This document shows positions 19,801-27,426 of a DNA stretch of 64,000 bases, one piece after another. Each line of letters begins with the position of its first letter. The stretch's first letter is position 1. The notes below the pieces were generated by a model. The model saw only the letters and a list, made by a program, of their open reading frames with translations. It did no database searches and was not told where the DNA came from. The stretch spans positions 148,324-212,323 of the forward strand of contig JAEYZM010000004.1 of NCBI GenBank assembly GCA_023427985.1. The letters run 5' to 3'. The translations under genes and the position numbers were made by a program. Source of the DNA: Bacteroidota bacterium (GTDB lineage: Bacteria > Bacteroidota > Bacteroidia > Sphingobacteriales > Sphingobacteriaceae).

Positions 19801-21620
19801 TTTAAAATTTCATGTAATTCTCCTCCCGATAAATTTGCTGTTAATGCAGTCCAAGTAGAACCTGAATTCGTCGATTTATATACTCTATCGTATCCAGCAA
19901 AAATTGTTGTATTAGTATTTGGATGCAATACATATGGAGTTATCCAAGCGCCATCTGGAGCTGCACTAGGAGTGATGTTTGTAAAGCTTGCGCCACCATT
20001 TGTTGACCTTTGCAAAGCCCCGAATTGATAACTAGCGTATACTATATTTGAATTTGTATAATCGACTAAACACTGCATCCCATCGCCCCCAAATACTGCT
20101 CTCCAAGCACCATTTATGTGTCTATTTGTACCATTGTCCTGTGCTCCAGCATATGTAATAGTTGCATCCGTTGCTGCGGAACTCAATCGATAAAATTGTG
20201 TAATTTGCAATCCATTGCTTAAGTCCGTCCATGATGAACCACCGTTAGTAGATTTTCTAATACCTCCATCATTACCTGAAAAGATGGTCGATGTGTTGGG
20301 TTGAAATTCAAAGATGTGCTGATCGGCATGTACGTATGGTAAAGTACCTGAATTACCTGCATACCAATGTCCTGTAATTGTAAATGATGTTCCACCGTTT
20401 GTCGACTTCCACACATTAATTCCACCCACATAAATTAAATTTGCATCTAATGGCGATACAGCCAATGCTAAATCATACCATCCTTGTCCTCCCATATCTG
20501 AGCCTAACTCATCTCCAGAAAGTACATTCGGAGTATTGTTTACTTGCGTATAACTTGATCCACTATTTGTGGACTTGTACAATGCCTTATAACCATAATT
20601 TCCATCGGCAGCCAATACATAAACCGTATTCGGTGATGCAGGAGAAACTGCAACCGACATTCTTACGATGTCTGAGCTAGGTAATCCAGTAGCTTGAGTA
20701 AAACTTGTGCCACCATTAGTTGAATAGTACATTTTAGCTGTACCCGACCAATTAAATCCTGCAGCATATACAATATTTGGATCTCCTGGTTTAAACTCCC
20801 CATCAAAGAAAATATTTCCAGCCAAGGTATTTGTCCAGCTTACACCAGCATTGCTCGTTCTATAAATTCCATTATTTGTAAATGCAACCAATACATCAGG
20901 ATTCACTGGATTAATTAATAATCTACCTATTCTATTATAACTCGAAGTTTGGAAAGTCAAACCAGTACTCGACCAAGTTGCACCAGCATCGGTACTCTTC
21001 AATACACCTATACTGTACGTATCGCCTGCGTCGGCATCGCCTGTTGCAATATACATGATGTTAGAATTCGTTGGATGAATCGCAACATCGGAAACTCCTA
21101 AAGTACTAAATCCATCGGTGTTCGATGTCCATGAAGTTCCCGCATTCGTTGACTTCCAAAGTCCACCACCAGGTGTACCTATCCATATGATATTACTATT
21201 TTGTGGGTCAAATCGAATGCAATTAATTCGGCCAATACCTTGATGTGCATAGCCCAAACCATTCACTGGAACATTTGTGGGTCCCATTGCCGTCCAATTA
21301 CTAGAACTCATCGACCTATTCATTTGACTCGAGCGTTCAATAATTTGATTTAATTCCTCTTGAATTAAATTGTTTGGTAAATAACCCGTAGGATATACTC
21401 TTGGCTTCATAAATTCCTCGTACCTCTTGAAAGGCTTATAACCTTTACCTTTTGGCACTTCCTTCCCTCTCCAATATTCGTAAAACGCTGCTTGTACGTC
21501 GTAAAAATTCGATTCGGGATTCAACATTTTTTGAACCCAATCTGTTTCCTTGGGCTCTTGTGCGAATGCTGTTTGTACAATTAATAAAACAGCAATCAAT
21601 AATCGGGTAATGAACTTCAT
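16824..21620 (-). CDS. Giant T9SS surface protein with BNR/sortilin-like propellers, PKD and Ig-like domains
   Basis: Protein of 1598 residues with a signal peptide (ends TAFAQ near 21). Residues about 105-760 contain many BNR/VPS10-like repeats (variants of YKSTNSGSTW and RTNNGGSTW), expected to form beta-propellers. A PKD domain lies at about 775-858. A second propeller follows (about 870-1200), then Ig-like repeats (about 1220-1510) with the recurring pattern YQWYRDG...IPNANSNEYYAKQSGEY. The end is a T9SS sorting domain (NPNTGKFYIDI...KIIIQE). It is probably an adhesin or surface glycan-binding/hydrolytic protein. No Asp-box catalytic set is evident. It lies 12 nt after a small lipoprotein gene. 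Confidence 0.9.
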   Translation of the reverse strand: MKFITRLLIAVLLIVQTAFAQEPKETDWVQKMLNPESNFYDVQAAFYEYWRGKEVPKGKGYKPFKRYEEFMKPRVYPTGYLPNNLIQEELNQIIERSSQMNRSMSSSNWTAMGPTNVPVNGLGYAHQGIGRINCIRFDPQNSNIIWIGTPGGGLWKSTNAGTSWTSNTDGFSTLGVSDVAIHPTNSNIMYIATGDADAGDTYSIGVLKSTDAGATWSSTGLTFQTSSYNRIGRLLINPVNPDVLVAFTNNGIYRTSNAGVSWTNTLAGNIFFDGEFKPGDPNIVYAAGFNWSGTAKMYYSTNGGTSFTQATGLPSSDIVRMSVAVSPASPNTVYVLAADGNYGYKALYKSTNSGSSYTQVNNTPNVLSGDELGSDMGGQGWYDLALAVSPLDANLIYVGGINVWKSTNGGTSFTITGHWYAGNSGTLPYVHADQHIFEFQPNTSTIFSGNDGGIRKSTNGGSSWTDLSNGLQITQFYRLSSAATDATITYAGAQDNGTNRHINGAWRAVFGGDGMQCLVDYTNSNIVYASYQFGALQRSTNGGASFTNITPSAAPDGAWITPYVLHPNTNTTIFAGYDRVYKSTNSGSTWTALTANLSGGELHEILKISASNPDVMYAGNGSKLFRTNNGGSTWTSIATGLPVGQSYLTEVAISNTDPNKIWATFSGYNSSNKVFYSSNGGSNWTNISAGLPNLPVNCIVYENNSNDAIYIGTDVGVYYKSNSVAWTPFMTNLPNVKVSDLEIHYGASKIRAATYGRGLWESPLNVVSVAPLANFTANQTTVFTGTPITLSDNSSNTPTAWKWTMNGATPSSATTQNVNVVYNTPGTYDVKLVVTNSAGSDSITKLAYITVNQVGQVSCINWNTQASGFTTASRGINDFNIVNQNIAWAVAYDGSGANSTIRDYTKTTNAGATWTPGAINTAGLGTSYGLANIHAYNADTAWASVYPVAVSNTLQGVYYTTNGGTTWTRQSTASFSTAASFINVVHFFNKLDGVALGDPADGYLEFYTTNNGGTTWTRVAQGNIPAVLAADEYGTVGYFTTLGNTIWYPTYKGRIFKSIDKGLTWTVSNGPFPNVNSIVDLSFKDQNNGLMICNSGTGNNGLIYSTSNGGSTWSLVNTSFNTIVDKNAIAYVPGTSNTYYISGANASTSSTGTAYSTDGGLNWTMVDNIQHTVIRAYDASTIYSGGFNTNSSTGGIFKLSASNLTANITAFAPTAICPGDSTYIITDFNANYSYQWYRDGIIIPNANSNEYYAKQSGEYNVEVDNGTCSVLSATVLITVLNQPAIPVINGPYTFCTGEPAQLSTNASANNYVWYKNGNIIPNENSNTINVTEAGTYKVEVFDLNNCSNISADVVVSIVDKPLKAFVSPSTTDPICDGDTIVLNLSTNASVQWYKNSSMIPNANQPDLLVSEDGAYYAVLSTAINCTTNTDTFMVSFNALPTKPSIAQTDSVLNTDPNYFAYQWYLGGVEIANTDTSAIHIDEEGEYTVEVFDSTLSCSNISDNFLAQFVGLNSDKYVLNANVRPNPNTGKFYIDIQTQQPEVLNVEIINVLGQVMKSMRIQGSPSLQSIEMEYNQPGIYVIRIHNSSSVFEQKIIIQE

Positions 21621-21632
21621 ATGTTGTTTGGT

Positions 21633-22031
21633 TTATATCGGAATTTGTTTATTTTCAATCCACCTAGCCTGTGGCAATTTTTTCAAGTATGCTTTATTAT
21701 CTTGAAAATACATTAGCATCAATGCCCTACTGTCCTTGTCAAATCGAACTGTTCTGCTCTTCAATACAATCGTATCGTATGCCGATGTGTTAGCACTAAG
21801 TATACTTAACTGCGTATCCAATGTGTCTGAATCGTAAATAATTTTTGCTGAGTCCATCGATTTGAATCCTTTTTTTACTAAAAGTTTTAATTCAATGGTA
21901 TGATAGGGTTGGGAAATTTTCTGACCGGTTATAATTTTTCTTGCGCTCAAATCTAGCACCTTTATTTTACTCGAAAAACAAGAGGTAAAAATTGAAAGAA
22001 TTAGAATTAATGAATATAATTTAAAAGGCAT
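21633..22031 (-). CDS. Small putative lipoprotein
   Basis: Protein of 132 residues from the preferred start at 22031, which gives a lipoprotein signal (MPFKLYSLILILSIFTSC). The open frame extends 84 nt further, but without a signal at its start. I do not recognise the remainder; it is mixed alpha/beta with a segment AKIIYDSDTLDTQLSIL. It is directly upstream of the 1598-residue T9SS protein with a 12-nt gap, so the two are co-transcribed and could act together at the envelope. Confidence 0.6.
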   Translation of the reverse strand: MPFKLYSLILILSIFTSCFSSKIKVLDLSARKIITGQKISQPYHTIELKLLVKKGFKSMDSAKIIYDSDTLDTQLSILSANTSAYDTIVLKSRTVRFDKDSRALMLMYFQDNKAYLKKLPQARWIENKQIPI

Positions 22032-22152
22032 TGGATAATTTATCCCTAAGATAACATATTTTTTTATTGCCTTCACATACCATTTTATAGGTATAAAGGA
22101 ATATATTTCAGTCATTTATACGAATTCATTAGGATTATTCATTTATATAGTT

Positions 22153-22160
22153 CATCTTTG
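22153..22160 (+). promoter_or_regulatory. Possible -7 element of the cold-shock gene
   Basis: CATCTTTG differs from TAnnTTTG at one base. It would give a leader of about 110 nt, a length typical of cold-shock mRNAs. Confidence 0.35.
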
Positions 22161-22228
22161 TGGAAGTATTCTAGATCAAATCAATTTCTGATTTAACAAA
22201 CAGCAAGTTTTTCTGGTTCAATAGTACT

Positions 22229-22249
22229 AATCAATCAAAACGATTGATT
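22229..22249 (+). promoter_or_regulatory. Hairpin in the cold-shock 5' leader
   Basis: Perfect 8-bp stem AATCAATC / GATTGATT with a 5-nt AAAAC loop, 28 nt before the ATG. The sequence TGATTTAACAAA occurs both just after this stem and earlier, near 22189. It may be a temperature-sensitive leader structure; this is inferred. Confidence 0.45.
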
Positions 22250-22276
22250 TAACAAATTTTTTATATATAACAAACA

Positions 22277-22468
22277 ATGCAAGGAAAAGTAAAATTTTTT
22301 AATTACTCAAAAGGTTTTGGGTTTATTACATCAGAAGAAACAGGCGAAGACATTTTCGTTCACAGCAGTGGCCTTAAGGAAGAAATCCGCGAGAACGATG
22401 TTGTTCAGTTCGAATTAGAACGTGGTAAAAAAGGCATGAATGCAGTTAACGTTAAAATCATTAACTAA
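22277..22468 (+). CDS. Cold-shock domain protein (CspA family)
   Basis: Single cold-shock domain of 63 residues, an RNA chaperone. The RNP1 motif KGFGFITSE and RNP2 motif DIFVHSSGL are intact. The rest follows the family (QGKVKFFNYSKGFGF; VVQFELERGKKGMNAVNV). It has a long untranslated leader with a hairpin and a strong terminator, so it is a stand-alone gene. Confidence 0.96.
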   Translation: MQGKVKFFNYSKGFGFITSEETGEDIFVHSSGLKEEIRENDVVQFELERGKKGMNAVNVKIIN

Positions 22469-22488
22469 TATTCACCCCAATTTGAAGG

Positions 22489-22518
22489 AAAAGAGCGAGT
22501 ATATACTCGCTCTTTTTT
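22489..22518. terminator. Bidirectional terminator between cspA-like and DUF3347 genes
   Basis: Perfect palindrome AAGAGCGAGT / ACTCGCTCTT with an ATAT centre, followed by a T-run. It ends the cold-shock gene on plus, and its tail overlaps the end of the DUF3347 gene on minus. Confidence 0.93.
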
Positions 22519-23044
22519 ATTTTATAGTCTCTTTAATTTTACCGCACTTCATCATTTTATTTCCGAAATAAGGATTTCGAATTGCATTCTCATTCGTAAT
22601 CCAATATCCGCCATTATCATTATCGGCCATTGGGCAATACGCGATATAAGCAGCACCTGTTTTGATTTTATTTGCTTTAAGCAAACTTATCATTTGAGTA
22701 TTCAATTGTAAGAAATATCTACGTTGTATCTCTACATCATTTTCATTAGAAATTTTCACAGCAGATTTTATTGCTGGAGTGTTCGGTTTAAAACTTGCAA
22801 GCGCAGTACTTAATTCTTTAGCTCTTAATTTTGCATTTGCAGCATCGGTACCTACCAAGGCATCTTTTAATGCAAGGTATTTTTCAAGCACGAGTGTAAA
22901 TTTATCGTCAACAAATTTCAAACCTGTATTATCTGCTTGTTGTGTTGTTTCCGATTTAACGATTTCGATTACCGAAGTTGTAGCACTTGCGAATAGTTGA
23001 TAGGATAAACCTAAAACGAATGTCATTAAAAATAATTTTTTCAT
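22517..23044 (-). CDS. DUF3347 domain-containing periplasmic protein
   Basis: Exported protein of 175 residues with a signal peptide (ends LFASA). The DUF3347 core is clear: a helical part (about 45-135), then IAYCPMADNDNGGYW and IRNPYFGNKMMKCG. The CPMA and MMKCG segments supply Cys and Met residues suitable for Cu(I). This domain is commonly found in copper/silver efflux proteins. It is the last gene of the copper cluster, 6 nt after the HMA chaperone gene, and is probably a periplasmic copper-binding component. Confidence 0.88.
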   Translation of the reverse strand: MKKLFLMTFVLGLSYQLFASATTSVIEIVKSETTQQADNTGLKFVDDKFTLVLEKYLALKDALVGTDAANAKLRAKELSTALASFKPNTPAIKSAVKISNENDVEIQRRYFLQLNTQMISLLKANKIKTGAAYIAYCPMADNDNGGYWITNENAIRNPYFGNKMMKCGKIKETIK

Positions 23045-23050
23045 AATCTA

Positions 23051-23263
23051 TTATTTTACTAATTCTGAATTAAATCCTGCAGCTTTAACTGCTGCTTGAA
23101 TATCAATGTTGATATCTTCTTTAGTTTTTACAAGTAATATTTTTTCTGGATTTGCAACATCCACATTCCATTCAATAATCTCGTCAAGATCGTTTAAAAA
23201 TGGTTTCACCTTTTCTACACAACCCATGCATTTGATATTGGTTTTAAATTTTGATTCTTTCAT
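23051..23263 (-). CDS. Heavy-metal-associated (HMA) copper chaperone
   Basis: Small soluble protein of 70 residues with a single HMA fold. The metal-binding motif is CMGC (Cys12, Cys15), followed by a typical beta-alpha-beta pattern (EIIEWNVDVANPEKILLV). It probably delivers Cu(I) to CopA, whose gene ends 27 nt upstream, and belongs to the same operon as CopA and the DUF3347 protein. Confidence 0.92.
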   Translation of the reverse strand: MKESKFKTNIKCMGCVEKVKPFLNDLDEIIEWNVDVANPEKILLVKTKEDINIDIQAAVKAAGFNSELVK

Positions 23264-23290
23264 AAATATATATATTTTAATTAATAATTT

Positions 23291-25504
23291 TTAATCCAAT
23301 TTCATCCCTTTTAATCGTAAACTATTACCAACCACACTGATAGAGCTCAATGCCATGGCTGCACCCGCTATCATGGGGTCTAATAAGAATCCATTAATGG
23401 GATATAAAATCCCGGCAGCAATGGGGATACCGATTACGTTATAAATAAAGGCCCAAAATAAATTTTGTTTTAAACCAGAGATGGTATGTTTCGACAATTG
23501 AATGGCTTTAGGAATTAGCAATAAGTCGGAACTCATCAATGTTATTTTCGCAACATCCATAGCAATGTCTGTTCCTTTAGCCATGGCTATACTTACATTC
23601 GCTAATGCTAAAGCTTCAGTATCGTTAATCCCGTCGCCTACCATTGCAACTACCTTTCCTTTACTTTGCATTTCTCGTACAAAGTTTGCTTTATCGGCAG
23701 GCATAGCTGATGCTTTATAATAATCAATACCAACTTGTGCAGCAACAGATTTGGCAGTTTGTTCATTATCGCCTGTAAACATATATACATCAATCCCCAA
23801 ACTTTTTAATGCTTGAACAGCCTGTCTGGAACTATCCTTGATCTTATCGGAGATACTATAATAGGCAAGTACTTCTGACTCATTAGCAAACCAAATAATT
23901 GTGTTCGCATTTTCTTGCAATCTTTGTGCTTCTGACATCATAGTATCTGGCACATTCAATCCATGTTCTTGTATTAACTTTAAATTTCCAAGCCAATACC
24001 TTTCATTATCGATGCTTGCTTGCACACCCATTCCTGTGATGGATTCGAATGCATCTATCGAGATATTTACCGGTTTATTTTCATCAAAGGAATTAAGTAT
24101 TGCATCTGCTAATGGGTGTTCCGATTTCGCTTCTATTGCATATAAAATAGCTCGATGTTTTACTGAAGCATTAGGATTCCAATACGAATTATTTACGATT
24201 GGTTTACCTTCAGTAATGGTACCTGTTTTATCGAGGACCACTACATCGACCTTATGGGCTTGCTCTAAACTTTCTGCATCTTTAATTAAGATGTTGTGAT
24301 TTGCACCAATACCAACACCCACCATAATTGCTGTAGGAGTTGCTAATCCCAAAGCACATGGACATGCGATAACTAAAACTGTAACTGCGTTTAGAAGGGC
24401 ATAACTAAAGGCATTCTCATCGGCAAAATTCCACCATAGTAAAAAGGTAAGAATTGAAATGATTATAACAATTGGAACAAAAATTCCAGAAATTTTGTCA
24501 ACTAATTTTTGCACTGGAGCTTTAGAACCCTGAGCTTCTTGTACGGTTTTTATGATTTGCGATAACAAAGTATCGGCAGCAATTTTTTCTGCTTTAAATT
24601 TAAAGGAACCTTTCTGATTTATGGTACCTGCAAAAACCTTTGTACCTATATGCTTTTCAACAGGAATTGGCTCTCCCGATATCATGCTTTCATCTACGAA
24701 GGAACTGCCTTCCAAAAGGGTACCATCGACCGGAATTTTTTCACCAGGTTTTACAAGAATAATATCATTTACTTGCGCATCTTTAATTGGTATAGTTTTC
24801 TCTACGCCCTCTCGTATTACAACTAATGTTTTAGCTTGTAGTCCCATTAATTTTTTGATGGCCGATGAAGTGCTGGACTTGGCTTTTTCTTCGAGTAGTT
24901 TACCTAATGAAATAAAACTAATTACTACCGCTGCTGCTTCGTAGTACACGTGCGCATGAAGTCCGCGTGCATGCCAAAAATCTTGAAAAAAAGTATTGAA
25001 CAAAGAAAATAAAAATGCAATACTCGTGCTTAGTGCAACGAGGGTATCCATGTTTGCTTTTAAGTGCTTGGCTTGTTTAAATGCATTGATAAAAAAAGAT
25101 CTTCCAAAATAAAAAATGACGGGCGTGCTAAACAAGAGCATGATTTCATTTGCATAAGGTATGTCCATAAAAAACATACCTATAACCACAACTGGAATTG
25201 TTAGCAGGATTGAAATTATAGTATTCCGTTTTAATTGTTCGTAACGATTTTGATTAGATTCGTTTTGGAGTTCTTCTTGATTCTCCTCATCGATGATCAG
25301 GTCGTAACCAATAGACTGTACAGCATTTTTTAAGTTTTCAGGAGCTGTCCCTTTCTTAAATTCAACCGATACCGATGCATTCGCATAATTAACATTTGCG
25401 TTGATTACACCTTCTGTATTTTTCAAAATTGATTCCACACTAACTGCGCATGCCGCACAGCTCATCTCTAGGACTGGATATGTTTTTTTAACGCGATCTT
25501 CCAT
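23291..25504 (-). CDS. copA: Copper-translocating P1B-type ATPase
   Basis: Inner-membrane Cu(I) exporter of 737 residues. It has one N-terminal HMA domain (MSCAAC, Cys16/Cys19), eight predicted membrane helices and the transport motif CPC in VIACPCALGLATP. The phosphorylation motif DKTGTITEGK, the HP motif in KSEHPLADAI and GDGINDTEAL in the hinge are all present. All key residues are intact. Its neighbours (AraC-type metal regulator, HMA chaperone, DUF3347) support copper homeostasis. Confidence 0.97.
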   Translation of the reverse strand: MEDRVKKTYPVLEMSCAACAVSVESILKNTEGVINANVNYANASVSVEFKKGTAPENLKNAVQSIGYDLIIDEENQEELQNESNQNRYEQLKRNTIISILLTIPVVVIGMFFMDIPYANEIMLLFSTPVIFYFGRSFFINAFKQAKHLKANMDTLVALSTSIAFLFSLFNTFFQDFWHARGLHAHVYYEAAAVVISFISLGKLLEEKAKSSTSSAIKKLMGLQAKTLVVIREGVEKTIPIKDAQVNDIILVKPGEKIPVDGTLLEGSSFVDESMISGEPIPVEKHIGTKVFAGTINQKGSFKFKAEKIAADTLLSQIIKTVQEAQGSKAPVQKLVDKISGIFVPIVIIISILTFLLWWNFADENAFSYALLNAVTVLVIACPCALGLATPTAIMVGVGIGANHNILIKDAESLEQAHKVDVVVLDKTGTITEGKPIVNNSYWNPNASVKHRAILYAIEAKSEHPLADAILNSFDENKPVNISIDAFESITGMGVQASIDNERYWLGNLKLIQEHGLNVPDTMMSEAQRLQENANTIIWFANESEVLAYYSISDKIKDSSRQAVQALKSLGIDVYMFTGDNEQTAKSVAAQVGIDYYKASAMPADKANFVREMQSKGKVVAMVGDGINDTEALALANVSIAMAKGTDIAMDVAKITLMSSDLLLIPKAIQLSKHTISGLKQNLFWAFIYNVIGIPIAAGILYPINGFLLDPMIAGAAMALSSISVVGNSLRLKGMKLD

Positions 25505-25585
25505 ACTCTTGAATTGATATACAAAAGTACCTAAGGATTTTACTAAGCGTTTATAGTTTTATCGAAATGATTTATATAATTTCTC

Positions 25586-26152
25586 TTAAATCTTATCGAT
25601 AGCATTACGTACATGCTGATGAGACTTTTTAAATGCAGATGGACTTAGTCCTGTGATTTTTTTGAATTGTGCAGAGAGATGCGCAACGGAACTGTATGCT
25701 AATTGATTGGCAATTTCAGAAATATTTAATTCATCGTAAACAATCAATTCTTTTACCTTTTCTATTTTTTGTTTTATGATGTATTGCTCTAATGTTATTC
25801 CTTCTACTGAGGAGAAAAGGCTGCTTAAATAGTTGTAATCGTAATGCAGTTCATCGGATAAATATGCCGACCAATTGAGCTTCATATCTAAGGATTCGGA
25901 ATGGTGAATTTTTTGAATGATTAGATTTTTGATTTGTTCTATTAATCGTGCTTTTTTATCGTCAATTAACTCAAAGCCCAATGCACGCAATGCATCAGCA
26001 ATTTTCGTTAATTTATCTGTATTTAGCTCAGCTTCTTGAATATGGACTTCACCTAAATCAATACGATTGGGCGTATATCCCAATGATTTCATAGTAGCAT
26101 CGACCACCATAACACATCGATTACAAACCATATTTTTTACGTAGAGCACCAT
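25586..26152 (-). CDS. AraC-family regulator with N-terminal HMA-like domain
   Basis: Protein of 188 residues. The N-terminal ~68 residues look like an HMA metal-binding fold with CxxC (VCNRC, Cys10/Cys13). The C-terminal ~105 residues form an AraC-type double helix-turn-helix (ISEIANQLAYSSVAHLSAQFKKITGLSPSAFK). It is probably a Cu(I)-responsive activator of the copA cluster just downstream. Its start codon overlaps the purT stop by one base (TAATG), so it is translationally coupled to purT. This fusion is widespread beside copA in Bacteroidota and differs from CueR or CopY. Confidence 0.88.
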   Translation of the reverse strand: MVLYVKNMVCNRCVMVVDATMKSLGYTPNRIDLGEVHIQEAELNTDKLTKIADALRALGFELIDDKKARLIEQIKNLIIQKIHHSESLDMKLNWSAYLSDELHYDYNYLSSLFSSVEGITLEQYIIKQKIEKVKELIVYDELNISEIANQLAYSSVAHLSAQFKKITGLSPSAFKKSHQHVRNAIDKI

Positions 26153-27336
26153 TATTTTAAATTTACTTGAATCGTTTGAGCAGCCATATTTGCTTTATCT
26201 CTTGCATTTTGAATAGAATCTCCTAATGCTAAAGCAACTGCCATTCTTCTTTCTCCTTGTACTTCAGGTTTTCCGAAAATTCTTAATTGAGTATCGGGCT
26301 CTTGCAATGCTTTTTCTAAGCCAGAATAGATCAGTTCTTTTGAATTTCCATGTACCAATATAACACTACTTGCAGCAGGTCCATACTGTCTGATGTTCGG
26401 TATGGGCAAACCAAGAATTGCGCGCACGTGTAAGGCAAACTCAGATAAGTTTTGAGATATCATGGTTACCATTCCCGTGTCGTGCGGACGAGGAGATAAT
26501 TCAGAAAAATAAACTTCGTCATTCTTAACAAAAAATTCGACCCCAAATATTCCCCAACCACCTAAAGCAAGAACTACTTTTTCAGAAATTTGTTTGGCTT
26601 TTTCTAATGCGATTGTCGACATTTCCTGTGGCTGCCAAGATTCTTGATAATCGCCATTTTCTTGTCGGTGACCTATAGGTTCACAAAAACTTACGCCATC
26701 TCGATGAGAAATTGTTAATAAGGTGATTTCAAAATCAAAATCGACAAAGCCTTCAATAATCACTTTTCCGGCGCCAGCTCTACCACCTTCTTGGGCGTAA
26801 TTCCAGGCTTTTTGAATATCTTGTTCTGATTTAAGAACTGATTGTCCTTTACCCGATGAGCTCATCACGGGTTTAACAACACATGGAAAACCAATCTCTT
26901 TAACTTTGTTTTCAAACTCTTCAAAATCTTGAGCAAATCGGTACGTGGAAGTTTTCAATTTTAATTCTTCAGCCGCTAAAGTTCTAATCCCTTCTCTATT
27001 CATGGTTAAAAATGCGGCCTTTGCCGATGGTACCACATGGAATCCTTCCTTCTCTAGTTCTATTAATGCTTCTGTAGCGATGGCTTCTACCTCTGGTACA
27101 ATAAAATTCGGCTGTTCTTTACGAACAATATCCTTGAGCGCTTCTGCATCGAGCATCGATATTACATAGTGTCTATGAGCAACTTGCATCGCAGGAGCAT
27201 TGGCATATTTATCTACTGCAATAACCTCTACTCCATAACGTTGAAATTCCAATACAACTTCTTTGCCTAATTCTCCTGAGCCGAGTAATAAAACTTTAGT
27301 TGCACTTGGGCTGTTAGGAGTACCTATATGAATCAT
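26152..27336 (-). CDS. purT: Formate-dependent GAR transformylase
   Basis: Purine synthesis enzyme: 5'-phosphoribosylglycinamide + formate + ATP gives formyl-GAR. It is an ATP-grasp protein of about 394 residues, with N-terminal KVLLLGSGELGKEVVLE, central ATP-binding CVVKPVMSSSGKGQS and the metal-binding FFVKNDEVYFSELSPRPHDTG. The longest frame begins with a TTG at 27345, but that triplet lies within the -7 promoter element, so the ATG at 27336 is chosen. The mRNA is probably leaderless. The one-base overlap with the copper regulator is odd for a purine gene. Confidence 0.95.
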   Translation of the reverse strand: MIHIGTPNSPSATKVLLLGSGELGKEVVLEFQRYGVEVIAVDKYANAPAMQVAHRHYVISMLDAEALKDIVRKEQPNFIVPEVEAIATEALIELEKEGFHVVPSAKAAFLTMNREGIRTLAAEELKLKTSTYRFAQDFEEFENKVKEIGFPCVVKPVMSSSGKGQSVLKSEQDIQKAWNYAQEGGRAGAGKVIIEGFVDFDFEITLLTISHRDGVSFCEPIGHRQENGDYQESWQPQEMSTIALEKAKQISEKVVLALGGWGIFGVEFFVKNDEVYFSELSPRPHDTGMVTMISQNLSEFALHVRAILGLPIPNIRQYGPAASSVILVHGNSKELIYSGLEKALQEPDTQLRIFGKPEVQGERRMAVALALGDSIQNARDKANMAAQTIQVNLK

Positions 27337-27342
27337 ACTTAA

Positions 27343-27350
27343 CAAAAATA
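27343..27350 (-). promoter_or_regulatory. -7 promoter element (TATTTTTG) of purT
   Basis: Perfect TAnnTTTG on the minus strand, ending 6 nt before the purT ATG. No convincing -33 element is seen. Confidence 0.6.
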
Positions 27351-27426
27351 TGATGCGAAATTACTTATTATTCTTTGAAATAAATTTTTATAGTCCTAAA
27401 TTGTTAGTCTAATAGTAAAGCATTTG

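Noticed and set aside
23901..24299. 132-codon ORF antisense to copA
   Set aside because: It is a shadow frame inside a fully conserved ATPase.
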